Positions 26,759-36,466 of a stretch of 38,670 nucleotides of DNA are shown one piece after another. The notes beneath the pieces are model-generated. The model did not search any database. It was not told the DNA's origin and saw only the letters and a list, made by a program, of their open reading frames with translations. The translations under genes were made by a program, and so were the position numbers. Origin of the DNA: an uncultured Myxococcales bacterium (lineage in GTDB: Bacteria > Myxococcota_A > Polyangia > Nannocystales > Nannocystaceae); NCBI GenBank assembly GCA_902826865.1, contig CADEGN010000031.1:1-38670 (forward strand). The letters are read 5' to 3'. Position 1 is the first letter of the stretch, and each line of letters starts with the position of its first letter.

Positions 26759-28087
26759 CTACTCCAGCATGAACTTGCGCACCTGGCCTTCGGACATCAC
26801 ATAGCTCGCGAGCAGAGCCCTGCGATCGCTGGCCTCCGCGATGTCGAGTCCGGCGAGGAGCTGTTCGGTCTCCTCGTCCTTCTCGGATTGGCGATCGACG
26901 ATCAGCTGTGCCAACGAAATCAACATGCGTCCCTTGACCGGATTGTCAGTGGGCACGCGCGTGAACAGGCCCACATCCGCGCCGAGCATCACCGCGATCT
27001 GGACGCCTTTGGGCTTGGGTAGCAGCGCTTCGAGGAAGCCTCGCGTGCTGGCGCGCATCGTCGAGGATCCGAGATCCTGCATCGCGCCTTGGGTGAGGAC
27101 CATGAAGGCTCCGGTGTCCCGGGGAACGCGCTGGACGAGCTGGTCCAGCGCGCGATCGATTTGCCGATCGCGCTCTTGGCTGGCGGTGCGCATGAGCGTG
27201 ATGACCCCGGGCGGACCGATGACGAGCTCGTCGCGATCGAGGCGGGCGAAGTAGACCTCGCCGCCCTCGTAGGTGACATCCACGGCGCGCCACATCTTGG
27301 GGCCGATGGCGACCAATCGACCGGCCGCGGCCGCGGCCGCAATCACCGCGTCGGCGTCCTTGAGCTCAGCGAGTGCGACAGATCGGGAGAAGTCGCGGTG
27401 GGCGAATGCACCGGTGATTCGCTTCCACCCGAGGACGTTGTCTTGCCCGAGGGCGCGCGCCACGTCGCACATCGACGTGAAGAAGATCGGGGTGGGCCGG
27501 CCACGGGCCTTGCGGCGGGCCTCCGCCTTGCGCTCGCGCTCGAGCTCCTCATAGACAACCACCTTGACGTCGCGGTTCTCCTTGGCTGCCTTGCGTTGGG
27601 CGCGATTCCACCGGCGACGGTCGTCGAGGTCGTGACGCCGCACGGGATCGCAAGTGAACATGGTGTCGCGGAAATCGTCGCCGAGATTCGCGGTCACCTG
27701 GGACTCAAGCACGCGGGCGATGTCGACGTTCACAATCACGTCGAAATCACCGGGGATGTATCGCGTGGAGTGCGGGACATGTCCCCGCGATGTCCACTTC
27801 ATCCCCGCCTCCCAGAATCGGCGCAGCAGCGGCTTCGCGCCTTCGAGATCTCCGGCGGCGCGGTAGAGCCGGATGAGTCGCAACATCGAGTCGGTTACGA
27901 TCTCGCGACTCGCCTCGCGCTCGTCGAGCACCGCTTCGAGGTTCTCGATGGCGCACGCGGAACGCTCGAGTTCGTCCATGCAATGGACCCCGCGGCGATG
28001 GAGGCTCTCGGCATCGGTCTCCGGGCCGCGTGTCGGCCCGAGTAACAGGGGCGCGAGCAAGAGGGCGGCGACAGAGGAGGGGCTCAT
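26759..28087 (-). CDS. Exported protein of unknown function
   Basis: A 442-residue protein started at ATG 28087, where a signal-like start lies (MSPSSVAALLLAPLLLGPTRG). Residues 25-100 look helical and TPR-like (RGVHCMDELERSACAIENLEAVL, LRLIRLYRAAGDLEGAKPLLRRF). The middle includes a charged helix (RRWNRAQRKAAKENRDVK, then ELERERKAEARRKARG). The C-terminal half alternates strands and helices (VDVTYEGGEVYFARLDRDELVIGPPGVI, GAFMVLTQGA) with a long acidic helix QSEKDEETEQLL, but matches nothing that I can name. No catalytic motif is evident. The gene stands alone, about 200 bp upstream of the barrel gene on the same strand. Confidence 0.72.
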   Translation of the reverse strand: MSPSSVAALLLAPLLLGPTRGPETDAESLHRRGVHCMDELERSACAIENLEAVLDEREASREIVTDSMLRLIRLYRAAGDLEGAKPLLRRFWEAGMKWTSRGHVPHSTRYIPGDFDVIVNVDIARVLESQVTANLGDDFRDTMFTCDPVRRHDLDDRRRWNRAQRKAAKENRDVKVVVYEELERERKAEARRKARGRPTPIFFTSMCDVARALGQDNVLGWKRITGAFAHRDFSRSVALAELKDADAVIAAAAAAGRLVAIGPKMWRAVDVTYEGGEVYFARLDRDELVIGPPGVITLMRTASQERDRQIDRALDQLVQRVPRDTGAFMVLTQGAMQDLGSSTMRASTRGFLEALLPKPKGVQIAVMLGADVGLFTRVPTDNPVKGRMLISLAQLIVDRQSEKDEETEQLLAGLDIAEASDRRALLASYVMSEGQVRKFMLE

Positions 28088-28140
28088 GGCGGCGAGTATC
28101 CTGCGGACACGGGCTTGGGTTGGGTGAAGCGGTTGCGCCA

Positions 28141-28170
28141 CCCGCGGCGAGCGCGGGCAGCATGCCCGCG
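28141..28170 (-). terminator. Overlapping GC hairpins after the NHL-like pseudogene
   Basis: CGCGGGCA-GCA-TGCCCGCG forms a perfect 8-bp stem (28152-28170). The arm CGCGGG can pair instead with CCCGCG at 28141-28146, so two exclusive hairpins are possible. There is no T-tract. It lies between the broken propeller gene and the next minus-strand gene. Confidence 0.35.
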
Positions 28171-28229
28171 ATGGCAGCACAGAGTGTAGGGGCTCGCGGG
28201 CATCCGGCAACGTAGTCGGCGAGAAGACC

Positions 28230-29671
28230 TTAGCCCGGGGGATCGCACGACGTGTTCTGCAGCGCCCAGCCAGTCATGTCCGAGTACGTGTAGGGCGTGA
28301 CGAGTCCGGTGTAGAAATCGTGGACCTCGGTCACCGGGTCGTAGCGGTGGGCGCGGGGCGAGTCCTGCGGGATCGCCCAGATCGCGCCCGAGAGATCGAC
28401 GCTGATACCCTTCGCGGCGACGTCCAAGATGATCGGATCGCTGACCTCCATCGTCTCGCTGTCGATGTAGGCGATGCCGGCGCCGGCGATCGGGTCACCA
28501 TAGAGGCCGCCACAGGAGGCGTTCCACGCCCAGAAATTCACCCACATGCGGCCCTCGGCGTCCTCCTGGATCCCCGACGCGCCGCAGGCGCGATGGTTGT
28601 CGGGGCGGACGCCCAGGTCTCGGTGTCCGGGTCGAAGCGCAGCGCGGTGGCAGGTCCGTCGAAGCCGGTCTGCAGCCAAGGTCGACCCTGACGATCGACG
28701 GTCATGCCGTAGGCGCCGATCGGTGGCGTCCATCGATCGGCGGCGAGCGACACCGCGTCGATCCTCGCCAGTGTCTGCGGCTGCTCGCCGTGGGTGTTGG
28801 TGATCCAGAAGTTGCCTGCGCCGTCGACAGCGCCACCGTAGCCCCCGAAGACCGTGCACGGGAAGCCTTCGACATCGACGGTGTCGAGCACCGTGCCAGT
28901 GCCGCCGTCGAGACGGTGGACCTGCACGTTCAGGCCAGGGGCGCACCCCGAGGTCCACACCACCTCGGGGCTGGTCTCGCAGGTGTCCGGATCGACGACG
29001 CCGCCCGCCCACGCGATCGGCCGCTGCGATGTGTACTCGAACGGGGCGTACCAGGCGACGCAGTCGTCTTCGCCCCACGGCAGAACGTCGGCGGCGCCGG
29101 TCGAGGTCTGCAGGCCGGGCTCGCCGTTGAAGCCCGGGTCGCAGAACTCCGGTCGCGACCAGATCTTCACCACGCCACCGGTGCGGTTGGCGACCGCGAC
29201 CGCGCGACCCGAGAGGTTCACACTGGTCCGTGACGGATCGCCGAAGCCCGCCGAGGTAACGTAGCGGCCCTCCTCGACCATGGTCGCGGTGTTGATCTTG
29301 CTGACTGAACTCTGCGAGCTGTTTGCGATCCAGATGTAACTGAATCCGAGCTGGTTGCCGCACGTGCAATCGGGCGCGCCGGTTTCGTCGGCCACGCCGA
29401 CGTCGAAGATCGGGCCTGTGCCCGTACCAGCGTGGCCCGAGCTCGTGGCGCCAGCCGTGTTTGTCGCCGACATCGACCCCGATCCATCGCTGGTACTCGC
29501 GCTGGTCGTACTGGCGTCCTCCGTCGCCACTGCCGTCGTGTCGCCGTCGATGCTGGCGCTGCCCCCCTGATTGCCTGCGCCACACGAAGCGAGGCCAGAG
29601 AGGCCCATCACCGCGCAAGCAGCGACGAAGCTGCAGTACCGCGGTGGATTCGCGCTGCGGATCCCGAGCAT
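28230..29671 (-). pseudogene. NHL/streptogramin-lyase-like propeller lipoprotein, frameshifted
   Basis: Paralogue of the intact gene at 8.1-9.4 kb. From ATG 29671 the product has a signal peptide with lipobox GLASC (Cys30), a Ser/Thr linker and propeller blades (SYIWIANSSQSSVSKINTAT, DPSRTSVNLSGRAVAVANRTG, YGMTVDRQGRPWLQTG) up to DPDTETWASAP. The homologous sequence then continues in another frame (NHRACGASGIQEDAEGRMWV to the end motif TPYTYSDMTG). One extra base in the CCCC run (GGGG at 28599-28602 on the plus strand) would restore a single 480-residue frame, reading APDNHRACGASG. The span, 1442 bp, is one short of a multiple of three. It is either a sequencing error in the run or a recent mutation; codon use is intact on both sides. 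Confidence 0.85.
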
Positions 29672-29798
29672 GGCACTAGGCTGCCATACCGGACGCGGGA
29701 GGAGCGTCGCAACCGCCCGGTCGGCCGTGTCAGGGGTTTCCTCGCGCACGAGGGCACGCGCCCGGGCATCGGCCGCCGCGAGGAGAAGCCGTGCCGAC

Positions 29799-30563
29799 TC
29801 ATGCCAGCTTTGCGGCAGCGGCAGCATCGAGCCACCAGCGCACCGGCGCGGTGTTGGTTCGCACGCCTTGTACGGGATAAACGCCCGCGTCGGTCGGACC
29901 GTCAAGCACCGCTGCGACGATCTCAGCTTTGCGCGCCCCGGCGGCGAAGATCCACACCTCGGCTGCGGCGCACAGTGCCGGGTACGTCAGCGTGATTCGC
30001 TGGGCGCCGAGCTTCGCGACCCAGTTCGCAGCGACCCACTCCCCGCGCTCGTGCAGCGCTGAGGTGCCGGGAAACAGCGATGCCGTGTGCCCATCTTCCC
30101 CGATGCCGAGCAGAACCAGATCGAAATGAGGGCTCTTGTCGCCGAAGTGGTTGCGCAGTTCCTGGGCATAGTCCCGGGCGGCGACGTCCGGCGCGAGCTC
30201 ACCTCGTATGCGATGCACCTGGGGCGCGGGCAGCTGCAGCGTATCGAGCAGCGCTTCGCGAGCCATGCGGTAGTTGCTGTCGGCGTGCTCGGGTGCCACG
30301 CAGCGTTCGTCACCAAACCAGATATGCACGCGCCTCCACGCCGCACGCTCGTCGTCGCGATCGATGCTGCGCTTGGCCAACTCTCGATAGAGCTCCGCCG
30401 GCGTTGTGCCTCCGGCCAGCGCAATCGACACGGACGTGCGCTCCCGTGCAGGAGGGCCCAACAACGCGGCGAACTCATCTGCCGCCGCCTCGACCATCGC
30501 AGCCGAGTTCTCGAACACCGAGATCACTGCGCCATCGCGGAGCAGCGCTCTGCGTTCAGGCAT
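29799..30563 (-). CDS. pgl: 6-phosphogluconolactonase
   Basis: A 254-residue hydrolase that opens 6-phosphoglucono-delta-lactone to 6-phosphogluconate. The DevB/SOL-type landmarks are present: VSIALAGGTTPAELYRELA, HIWFGDERCVAPEHADSNYRMA and GIGEDGHTASLFPG. ATG 30563 lies inside the end of glk (8-bp overlap), which fixes the start and implies coupled translation. It is the last gene of gnd-zwf-glk-pgl. Its catalytic neighbour in the pathway is the Zwf product encoded two genes upstream. Confidence 0.95.
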   Translation of the reverse strand: MPERRALLRDGAVISVFENSAAMVEAAADEFAALLGPPARERTSVSIALAGGTTPAELYRELAKRSIDRDDERAAWRRVHIWFGDERCVAPEHADSNYRMAREALLDTLQLPAPQVHRIRGELAPDVAARDYAQELRNHFGDKSPHFDLVLLGIGEDGHTASLFPGTSALHERGEWVAANWVAKLGAQRITLTYPALCAAAEVWIFAAGARKAEIVAAVLDGPTDAGVYPVQGVRTNTAPVRWWLDAAAAAKLA

Positions 30564-31542
30564 TGCCCTGCCCGCGCGACGCCGCGAAGCTGGCCGCGCC
30601 CCACAAGCCGGTTCGCCGGTCGAGCACGAGCCACACGGGAATGTCCTCGAGTAGCCCGCGCATGCGGCCCTTGGCGACAAAACGGGCCGCGAACTCAGAG
30701 TTCTCGAACGCGGCGGCGATCTTCGGGGCGATTCCGCCGCCCACGTATACCCCTGCGGTGGCGAGCACCTTGAGGCAGAGGTTGCCGGCTTCGGCTCCGT
30801 ACAGGGCGAGGAAGCGCGAAAGGGCCTCGGCGGCGATCGGATCGCTGCCGTCGAGCGCCGCGGCTGCGATCTGCGACGGGCGATCGGTGATCGCTTGGTT
30901 CGCCCAAGGCGCCGAAGGACCTCCGGCACGCTCACGCACGAACGATTCAATCGTCACCAAGCCTGGGCCTGATACCACGCGCTCCCAGCTGACGTGTCCG
31001 TGCTGTCCACGCAGACGCTCGAGCAGCGCGGCCTCGAAGTCGTCGCTCGGTGCGAAGTCAGTATGCCCGCCCTCGGTCGCGAACGGGCGCCGGCGCGTCC
31101 CGTCCCACGTGAGACCGGCCTGGCCCAATCCGGTGCCAGCAGCGATCAACGCTGCGTTGCCGTTGGCGACCGCGTTGCCCGGTTTGATCAATCGCAGTCC
31201 CGATGGCTCAAGCACCGACAGCCCGTATGCGTTGGCCTCAAGGTCATTGAGCAGCCAAGCGTTGTCGAGTCCAAGCTCGCGCTCAAGTACATCGGCGTCG
31301 ACCAACCACGGCAAGTTGGTCAGCTGGACCCGGCGACCACGCACCGGACCGGGCAAGCCGAAGCACGCAGCCCGGATCTCGCCTTGCCCGGAAAGGAACG
31401 TTCGCACGACCTCCGTCAGCGAGGCGAACGAGGCTGACGGATAGACGTTCTCGGCCACGGCAGTCACCCGCCCACCCGCGACGTCGCACACGGCGAGGCG
31501 GCTGTTTGTGCCGCCGATGTCGCCGGCCAACACCCTCATCAT
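30556..31542 (-). CDS. glk: Glucokinase
   Basis: A 328-residue ATP-dependent glucokinase of the E. coli Glk type (no CxCGxxGCxE zinc motif). Landmarks: phosphate-binding [14 protein letters not shown] at the N-terminus, [11 protein letters not shown], the sugar-binding [11 protein letters not shown] with catalytic Asp, and [15 protein letters not shown]. The start is ATG 31542: it overlaps the zwf stop by four bases (ATGA) and has GGAGG five bases upstream. A GTG at 31554 also reads in frame but is itself part of that ribosome-binding site; a second ATG follows at 31539. It makes glucose 6-phosphate for Zwf. Confidence 0.95.
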   Translation of the reverse strand: MMRVLAGDIGGTNSRLAVCDVAGGRVTAVAENVYPSASFASLTEVVRTFLSGQGEIRAACFGLPGPVRGRRVQLTNLPWLVDADVLERELGLDNAWLLNDLEANAYGLSVLEPSGLRLIKPGNAVANGNAALIAAGTGLGQAGLTWDGTRRRPFATEGGHTDFAPSDDFEAALLERLRGQHGHVSWERVVSGPGLVTIESFVRERAGGPSAPWANQAITDRPSQIAAAALDGSDPIAAEALSRFLALYGAEAGNLCLKVLATAGVYVGGGIAPKIAAAFENSEFAARFVAKGRMRGLLEDIPVWLVLDRRTGLWGAASFAASRGQGNA

Positions 31543-33059
31543 CGGTTCCTCCACGCTCGACCGGTTCGGGTGAGCAGCTCGTCAGACTCATGCGGTCCCC
31601 AGCTGCCCGCAGCGTAGTTGGGGAAGTTGCGGGCCGGCAGTGCCCTCCAAACGTCGAGCACGGGCTGGACAACGGCCCAGCCCGCATCAACACCGTCGGC
31701 GCGGTGAAACAGAGTCGCGTCGCCGCAAAGACAGTCGTACACGAGCGTCTCATAGCCAGTGCTCGGCGTCGCGCCAAACCGCTCGGAGTAATCAAAGTCC
31801 ATCCGGACCGCGTCCATTTTCATGATCGGGCCCGGGACCTTGGCTTGGAAACCGAGCGAAATCCCCTCGTCTGGTTGCAGGCGCAGGACCATGACGTTTG
31901 GCGGGACGTGCTCTACCTTGGTGCCGCGAAAGAACGAGTGCGGAGCCCTTTTGAATTGGATCGCAATCTCAGTTGCGCGCGTGGCCATGCGCTTGCCGGT
32001 GCGCAGATAAAATGGCACCTCCGCCCAGCGCCAGTTGTCGACGTAGAGTTCGATCGCCGCGAATGTCTCGGTTTTTGACGCGGCGGCGACGTTGGATTCT
32101 TGGCGATAGCCGCTGACGTCTTTGCCATCGGTGATCCCCGGGCCATACTGGCCGCGTACGGTGTGGGTCAACACGTCCTCTGGATCCACGGTTTTGATCG
32201 CGCGTAGCACCTTGCTACGTTCGTCACGAACGGGATCGGCCTGGAACGACGTCGGCGGCTCCATCGCGGTAAGCGCGAGCAGCTGCAACATGTGGTTTTG
32301 GACCATGTCACGCAACGTTCCAGCGTTCTCGAAGTAGCCCGCTCGGTTGCCGATGCCGACGCTCTCGGCCACCGTTATTTGGACGTGATCCACGAACTGC
32401 CGGTTCCAGATCGGCTCAAAAATGCCGTTGGCAAAACGCAGAAGTAAGATGTTCTGGACCGTTTCCTTCCCGAGATAGTGATCGATGCGGTAGATCTGAC
32501 GCTCGTCGAGAACCGCTTGGAGATTTCGGTTGAGCAAGCGCGCGGAGTCGCGATCGGTGCCGAATGGTTTTTCGACGATCACGCGGCGCCAGCGTCCGCC
32601 CTCCTCGCGCGCGAGCCCGGCTTGGCCGATGTGCTCCACGATGGTCGAGAAGTAATCGGGTGGGGTCGCCAAATAGAAGAGATAGTTCCCGGCGGTCCCG
32701 CGCTCGCGATCGATCTCAGCCAGCCGCTGCGCCAACTCCACGTAGCCGTCGGGCTCGTCGAAGTTGGCCTGGTGGGCATAGCTTCGTTCCTCGATCCAAT
32801 TCCACAGGTTCTCGTCGACCGCGTGGGTGGCAAACTCGCGAAAATCGCTCCGCATCTGCTCGCGCAAGGCCGCGTCCGTTGTCGGCTTGCGCGCGACCGC
32901 GACGATGGCGAACTCGTCGCGCAAGAGCTTTTGCTCGCGCAGGTTGTAGAGGGCGGGGATCAGCTTGCGCTTGGTGAGGTCGCCGGTAGCGCCGAAGATC
33001 ACGAACACACTCTTGCCGGCGGGCTCACCTCGGCGCACGGTCGCGGTGCCCTCGATCAT
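31539..33059 (-). CDS. zwf: Glucose-6-phosphate 1-dehydrogenase
   Basis: A 506-residue G6PDH. The dinucleotide-binding motif [10 protein letters not shown] is at residues 23-32 and the substrate/catalytic motif RIDHYLGKE at 191-199 (catalytic His within it), followed by family-typical [22 protein letters not shown] and YLRTGKRM. It oxidises glucose 6-phosphate to the lactone and makes NADPH (or NADH). The ATG at 33059 overlaps the gnd stop by four bases and has AAAAGGAGG six bases upstream. The full length matches bacterial Zwf. Confidence 0.97.
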   Translation of the reverse strand: MIEGTATVRRGEPAGKSVFVIFGATGDLTKRKLIPALYNLREQKLLRDEFAIVAVARKPTTDAALREQMRSDFREFATHAVDENLWNWIEERSYAHQANFDEPDGYVELAQRLAEIDRERGTAGNYLFYLATPPDYFSTIVEHIGQAGLAREEGGRWRRVIVEKPFGTDRDSARLLNRNLQAVLDERQIYRIDHYLGKETVQNILLLRFANGIFEPIWNRQFVDHVQITVAESVGIGNRAGYFENAGTLRDMVQNHMLQLLALTAMEPPTSFQADPVRDERSKVLRAIKTVDPEDVLTHTVRGQYGPGITDGKDVSGYRQESNVAAASKTETFAAIELYVDNWRWAEVPFYLRTGKRMATRATEIAIQFKRAPHSFFRGTKVEHVPPNVMVLRLQPDEGISLGFQAKVPGPIMKMDAVRMDFDYSERFGATPSTGYETLVYDCLCGDATLFHRADGVDAGWAVVQPVLDVWRALPARNFPNYAAGSWGPHESDELLTRTGRAWRNR

Positions 33060-34042
33060 CGAGCCCCTCCTTTTGGTGGCTCGGTGTGGCCGCCAAACTT
33101 GTGGCGCATGGCCGACAACATCTTCTCGGCGAAGGTGTGCTCCTGGCGCGATCGGAATCGCGTGTAGAGCGCTGCGGTGAGGACGTCGGCTGGGACGGCC
33201 TCCTCGACCGCAGCCTGCACGGTCCAGCGGCCTTCACCGGAGTCCTGCACGAAACCGCTGTAATGCGCCAGCGTCGGGTCCTCGACGAGCGCCTGGGCGA
33301 TCAAGTCGAGCAACCACGAGCTGACAACGCTGCCCCGGCGCCACACTTCGGCGATGCCCGGCATGTCGAGTTCGAGTCTCTGCTCGGCCGGCAGCGCCTC
33401 ATCGGCGGCGTGGCGCATGATGTCGAAGCCTTCCGCGTAGGCTTGCATCAGTCCGTACTCGATCCCGTTGTGGATCATCTTCACGAAGTGACCCGATCCA
33501 GTTTTTCCGCAGTGCAGAAAGCCGCGTTCCGCCGGCGGTGGATCACCTGCGCGGCCTGGGGTGCGGGGGATCTCGCCGTGGCCGGGGGCGAGGGCGGCGA
33601 AGATCGGGTGCAGTCGATCGACCGCGGCCTTGGGCCCACCGATCATCAAACAGTAACCGCGTTCGAGTCCCCAGACGCCGCCCGAGGTGCCGACGTCGAG
33701 GTAGTCGATGCCGCGCGGTGCGAGGAGCGCCGCTCGACGCAGGTCGTCTTTGAAGTAGGAATTCCCGCCGTCGATCAGCGCGTCGCCGTGCTCGAGCACC
33801 TCCGCGGCGCCGAGAACGGAGGATTCGGTGAACTGCAGCGGAACCATCACCCACATCGCGCGCGGTCGCGTGAGCTTCGCGGCCATGTCGGCGAGCGAGC
33901 TCGCGACAATGGCCCCCTCCCGGGCTAGCGCCTCGCTCGCAGCGGCGTTCACGTCGTAGACGACGCAGCTATGTCCCTGCCGCATCAGTCGCCGCACCAT
34001 GTTGGCGCCCATACGACCGAGACCGATCATGCCGAGTTGCAT
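33056..34042 (-). CDS. gnd: 6-phosphogluconate dehydrogenase, short (YqeC/GntZ) type
   Basis: A 328-residue decarboxylating dehydrogenase that converts 6-phosphogluconate to ribulose 5-phosphate and CO2. It is much shorter than the roughly 470-residue NADP-dependent Gnd. Landmarks: GLGRMG at 7-12, [10 protein letters not shown] (91-100), [18 protein letters not shown] and the catalytic [12 protein letters not shown] (Lys188, Asn192). The second Rossmann strand ends VVYDVN; an Asp there (Asp30) usually selects NAD over NADP, so NAD use is inferred. The start at ATG 34042 is fixed by AAGGAGG seven bases upstream. First gene of the operon. Confidence 0.95.
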   Translation of the reverse strand: MQLGMIGLGRMGANMVRRLMRQGHSCVVYDVNAAASEALAREGAIVASSLADMAAKLTRPRAMWVMVPLQFTESSVLGAAEVLEHGDALIDGGNSYFKDDLRRAALLAPRGIDYLDVGTSGGVWGLERGYCLMIGGPKAAVDRLHPIFAALAPGHGEIPRTPGRAGDPPPAERGFLHCGKTGSGHFVKMIHNGIEYGLMQAYAEGFDIMRHAADEALPAEQRLELDMPGIAEVWRRGSVVSSWLLDLIAQALVEDPTLAHYSGFVQDSGEGRWTVQAAVEEAVPADVLTAALYTRFRSRQEHTFAEKMLSAMRHKFGGHTEPPKGGAR

Positions 34043-34494
34043 TCGCAAGCCTCCTTGGGGCAGGTCAACGTCTACCGCGTAGGGCTGATCGGGTAAAGCT
34101 TGTTGGTCGTTTCCCGCGTGGCCGGACCCACAGTCGTTGGCCACGATGCCGACGATCCAGGGTCGAAGGCACACACATCGGCCGACGTCGCGCAAGCGGT
34201 TCGCTCGAATCAAGCGACCTGAGGCCCGGCGACGCGATCTGGGTCCCGTCCGGGTTAGGGATGGCGATTGCGTGCATCGGCGGCCTCGCGCCGGTGTCGC
34301 TTGGGCCTCGCGGAGGGCGGAGGGGCTCCGGGCGATCCGCGGCCCCGGCGGAGTCCGGCGCGGGCTTTGCTCGGCGGGTTCCAGATGTCTAGGCCCCGCA
34401 CAATGCCAATCGCCCTGTTCTCGTCTGGGGGCGTGACCTGCCGGGTGGCCTAGCGCTCGTGCTCGCGGGCGCGCGGTCGAGTTCCCGCGGCGCG
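34043..34494. other. 452-bp intergenic region before gnd
   Basis: No credible gene is seen. The right part holds the leader of the gnd-zwf-glk-pgl operon: AAGGAGG at 34050-34056 (minus strand). I cannot identify a convincing -35/-10 pair. No tRNA cloverleaf was recognised. The far end carries the hairpin described separately at 34450-34498. Confidence 0.6.
34050..34056 (-). promoter_or_regulatory. Strong ribosome-binding site of gnd
   Basis: AAGGAGG seven bases before ATG 34042. Similar full-strength sites lie before zwf (33066-33074) and glk (31548-31552), whereas most genes of this window lack a recognisable one. This decides all three starts. Confidence 0.85.
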
Positions 34495-34498
34495 CTAG
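34450..34498 (-). terminator. Hairpin at the 3' end of the IgGFc-domain gene
   Basis: CTAGCGC (34450-34456) pairs with GCGCTAG (34492-34498), and inside it CGCGGG (34464-34469) pairs with CCCGCG (34484-34489). The outer arm includes the stop codon of the IgGFc-domain gene. There is no T-tract; a factor-dependent or structural terminator is possible. Confidence 0.35.
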
Positions 34499-36384
34499 CC
34501 CGCGGGATCCAGCACGACGTCGTTAATCCGCTTGAGGCCACCGCCGGCGGGATAGCCGTAGGAGGACGCCCAATCGGTGCCCCACACCGTGATTCCGAAG
34601 TCGCCGGTCGAAGTCGCAACGTGTTGACTGGTTTCACACGCCGTCGATGCCCCCACGAACTCGCGAAATAGCTCGACGTGGGCAACCTCGTAGCGGCCGT
34701 CCACGCCCACCGGCATCCAGCCGTCGATGTTGCCCATGCACTCGAGATCGACAGGGGCGAAGGTCCCATCGGCGCCGCTTCGACGCGTGACAACCAACGT
34801 CGTGGTCGCGTAGGTCGGATCCACAACGAAGGCGTATCGCCGCAAGAACTGCTGCGGGGGAGTTGGTAGCACCCACTCGTCGTTGCCGAGAAGGCACGGA
34901 TCGGGATACCCCGGGCTGCAACCAGGTCGGCCGGTGATACCGCCAGACATGTACTGGGCGAGCGAAAAGGGGTGATCGATGTCCTGCGAGCGCACGCCAA
35001 ACAACTCGCGGGTCTCGAACTCGACGATGTCCCCGGCGTCGAGCTTGGTCGGTGCGCCCGCCGGCGGCTCGGGATCCCAGTAGAGGTTGGTGCCGTCGAC
35101 CGCACCGCTGAGGCGATAGAGCACGCTCTCCGGGCTTCCGTCCTCCAGGCGGCTGAAGAGCCCGGCACCCACGTACTCGTCGCCTAGGGCGTTGACCACC
35201 GGGATCATCTGATGGGCGCTGTCCTGTCCTGAAACGAGCGTGTCCTCCGTGAGCACCGCCAGCAAGAGGCTGCCAGTAAACATCCCGATGCGATTGTCGG
35301 CGGTGACAATGCTCGCGCCGAAATCCGAATCGGTCACAAACTGGACTACGTCACCGGCGTCGAGCTCGAACTCAGTCACTGTGTCAACTGCCACGTCGTC
35401 GATGTCAGCCCCGGGGAAGATCATGGCTTTCGGATTCACGCTGACCGTGGTGCCATCGCCCTGCGCGACGACCAAGATCCATGTCAAGCTATAGACACCT
35501 TCGGTAACTTGGTGGGGCGTGATCGCCAGGTACGAGTCGCCCCACGCGGATGTGGGAAATAGCAAAGATGCCGAAGGCCGAACATGGGCGCCGCCAGCGT
35601 ACGGCACGATGTCGTAAGCCTGCACAGGTGTGTCGCTGACGAGCTCAAACGCCGTGCCGTAGCCGGAGCCTAGGGGCACGGTCGGGCTCGTCACCGCGGG
35701 CGGGATCGGGCAGTCGACAACGTACGGATCCTGGCCGGGTAGGCGCTGGGCTAGAAAGATGATCGCCACCTTGCCTGGAGGCACGCCAGTCGCCGGCAAC
35801 GGCTCGTAAACGGTGGCTGCACCAACACCTGAGGGCAGTCGCGCGAAAGCGTCGATATCGAAGTCTTCACCGCCACGGGACAACGACAGCGCTGCCGGAC
35901 GGTCCCACGGGTTCGCCACGAACAGTGCGTAGCAAGGTCCAGGATCGACGCTTTCGAAGGTCGGCGACGTGGGCACCAAGAACTCGCAACCGCTCGAGCC
36001 CTTGGCTCCGGCCGCGGCCAGGCACGCGTCCACACATTCGCCATCGAGGCAGCCCTGGTCGGGCGCGCACGTTTGCACAACCGACCCATCCTCAGCGAGC
36101 ACGGACTTCAGATCGCTGGAACAAGGGGGCCAGTCGCTTCCGCTCGGTGTCGGTAGGTCGCGGGGAGCGGCGACATCGAAGATGACCGAGGGACCGGTGT
36201 CATCGACGCCGGTCGTCCCCGTGCTACCCCGGCCATCACCAGCGGTGCCGGCGGTTGATCCGCTGGAGGTGGCCACCCCAGATGTTGACCCGTCGATGAC
36301 GCCAACCTGCAGATCGGCATTGCACGCGACGGGCGCAAACGCGACCACCTGCCATAGGGTCCAACGGCGGTGCTGTTTCATCAT
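34495..36384 (-). CDS. IgGFc-binding-domain lipoprotein
   Basis: A 629-residue exported protein. The signal peptide of the first 21 residues ends APVAC (Cys21), followed by a Ser/Thr/Gly linker to about residue 70 and a Cys-containing segment ([21 protein letters not shown]) near 110-130. From about 145 to the end it matches the IgGFc-binding N-terminal domain family: [66 protein letters not shown] and [16 protein letters not shown]. Eukaryotic relatives occur in mucin-like proteins; in myxobacteria the domain is found on surface proteins, so adhesion or matrix binding is likely. It lies 82 bp after the anti-sigma-like gene on the same strand. Confidence 0.88.
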   Translation of the reverse strand: MMKQHRRWTLWQVVAFAPVACNADLQVGVIDGSTSGVATSSGSTAGTAGDGRGSTGTTGVDDTGPSVIFDVAAPRDLPTPSGSDWPPCSSDLKSVLAEDGSVVQTCAPDQGCLDGECVDACLAAAGAKGSSGCEFLVPTSPTFESVDPGPCYALFVANPWDRPAALSLSRGGEDFDIDAFARLPSGVGAATVYEPLPATGVPPGKVAIIFLAQRLPGQDPYVVDCPIPPAVTSPTVPLGSGYGTAFELVSDTPVQAYDIVPYAGGAHVRPSASLLFPTSAWGDSYLAITPHQVTEGVYSLTWILVVAQGDGTTVSVNPKAMIFPGADIDDVAVDTVTEFELDAGDVVQFVTDSDFGASIVTADNRIGMFTGSLLLAVLTEDTLVSGQDSAHQMIPVVNALGDEYVGAGLFSRLEDGSPESVLYRLSGAVDGTNLYWDPEPPAGAPTKLDAGDIVEFETRELFGVRSQDIDHPFSLAQYMSGGITGRPGCSPGYPDPCLLGNDEWVLPTPPQQFLRRYAFVVDPTYATTTLVVTRRSGADGTFAPVDLECMGNIDGWMPVGVDGRYEVAHVELFREFVGASTACETSQHVATSTGDFGITVWGTDWASSYGYPAGGGLKRINDVVLDPAG

Positions 36385-36466
36385 GTCTGCTCTGCCGCCA
36401 ACGCATTGTTTCTGTCACGCGATCCACCGCGCGTTTCGCGGTGCGAAAATACGCGTGCGTCCTCGC

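Noticed and set aside
28538..29905. Reading the broken propeller gene as two separate genes
   Set aside because: The two frames match consecutive parts of one paralogue, and one base restores continuity, so a single frameshifted gene is the better call.
34043..34494. tRNA or small RNA gene in the 452-bp gap
   Set aside because: No cloverleaf or T-loop could be built by eye; a covariance-model search would be needed.
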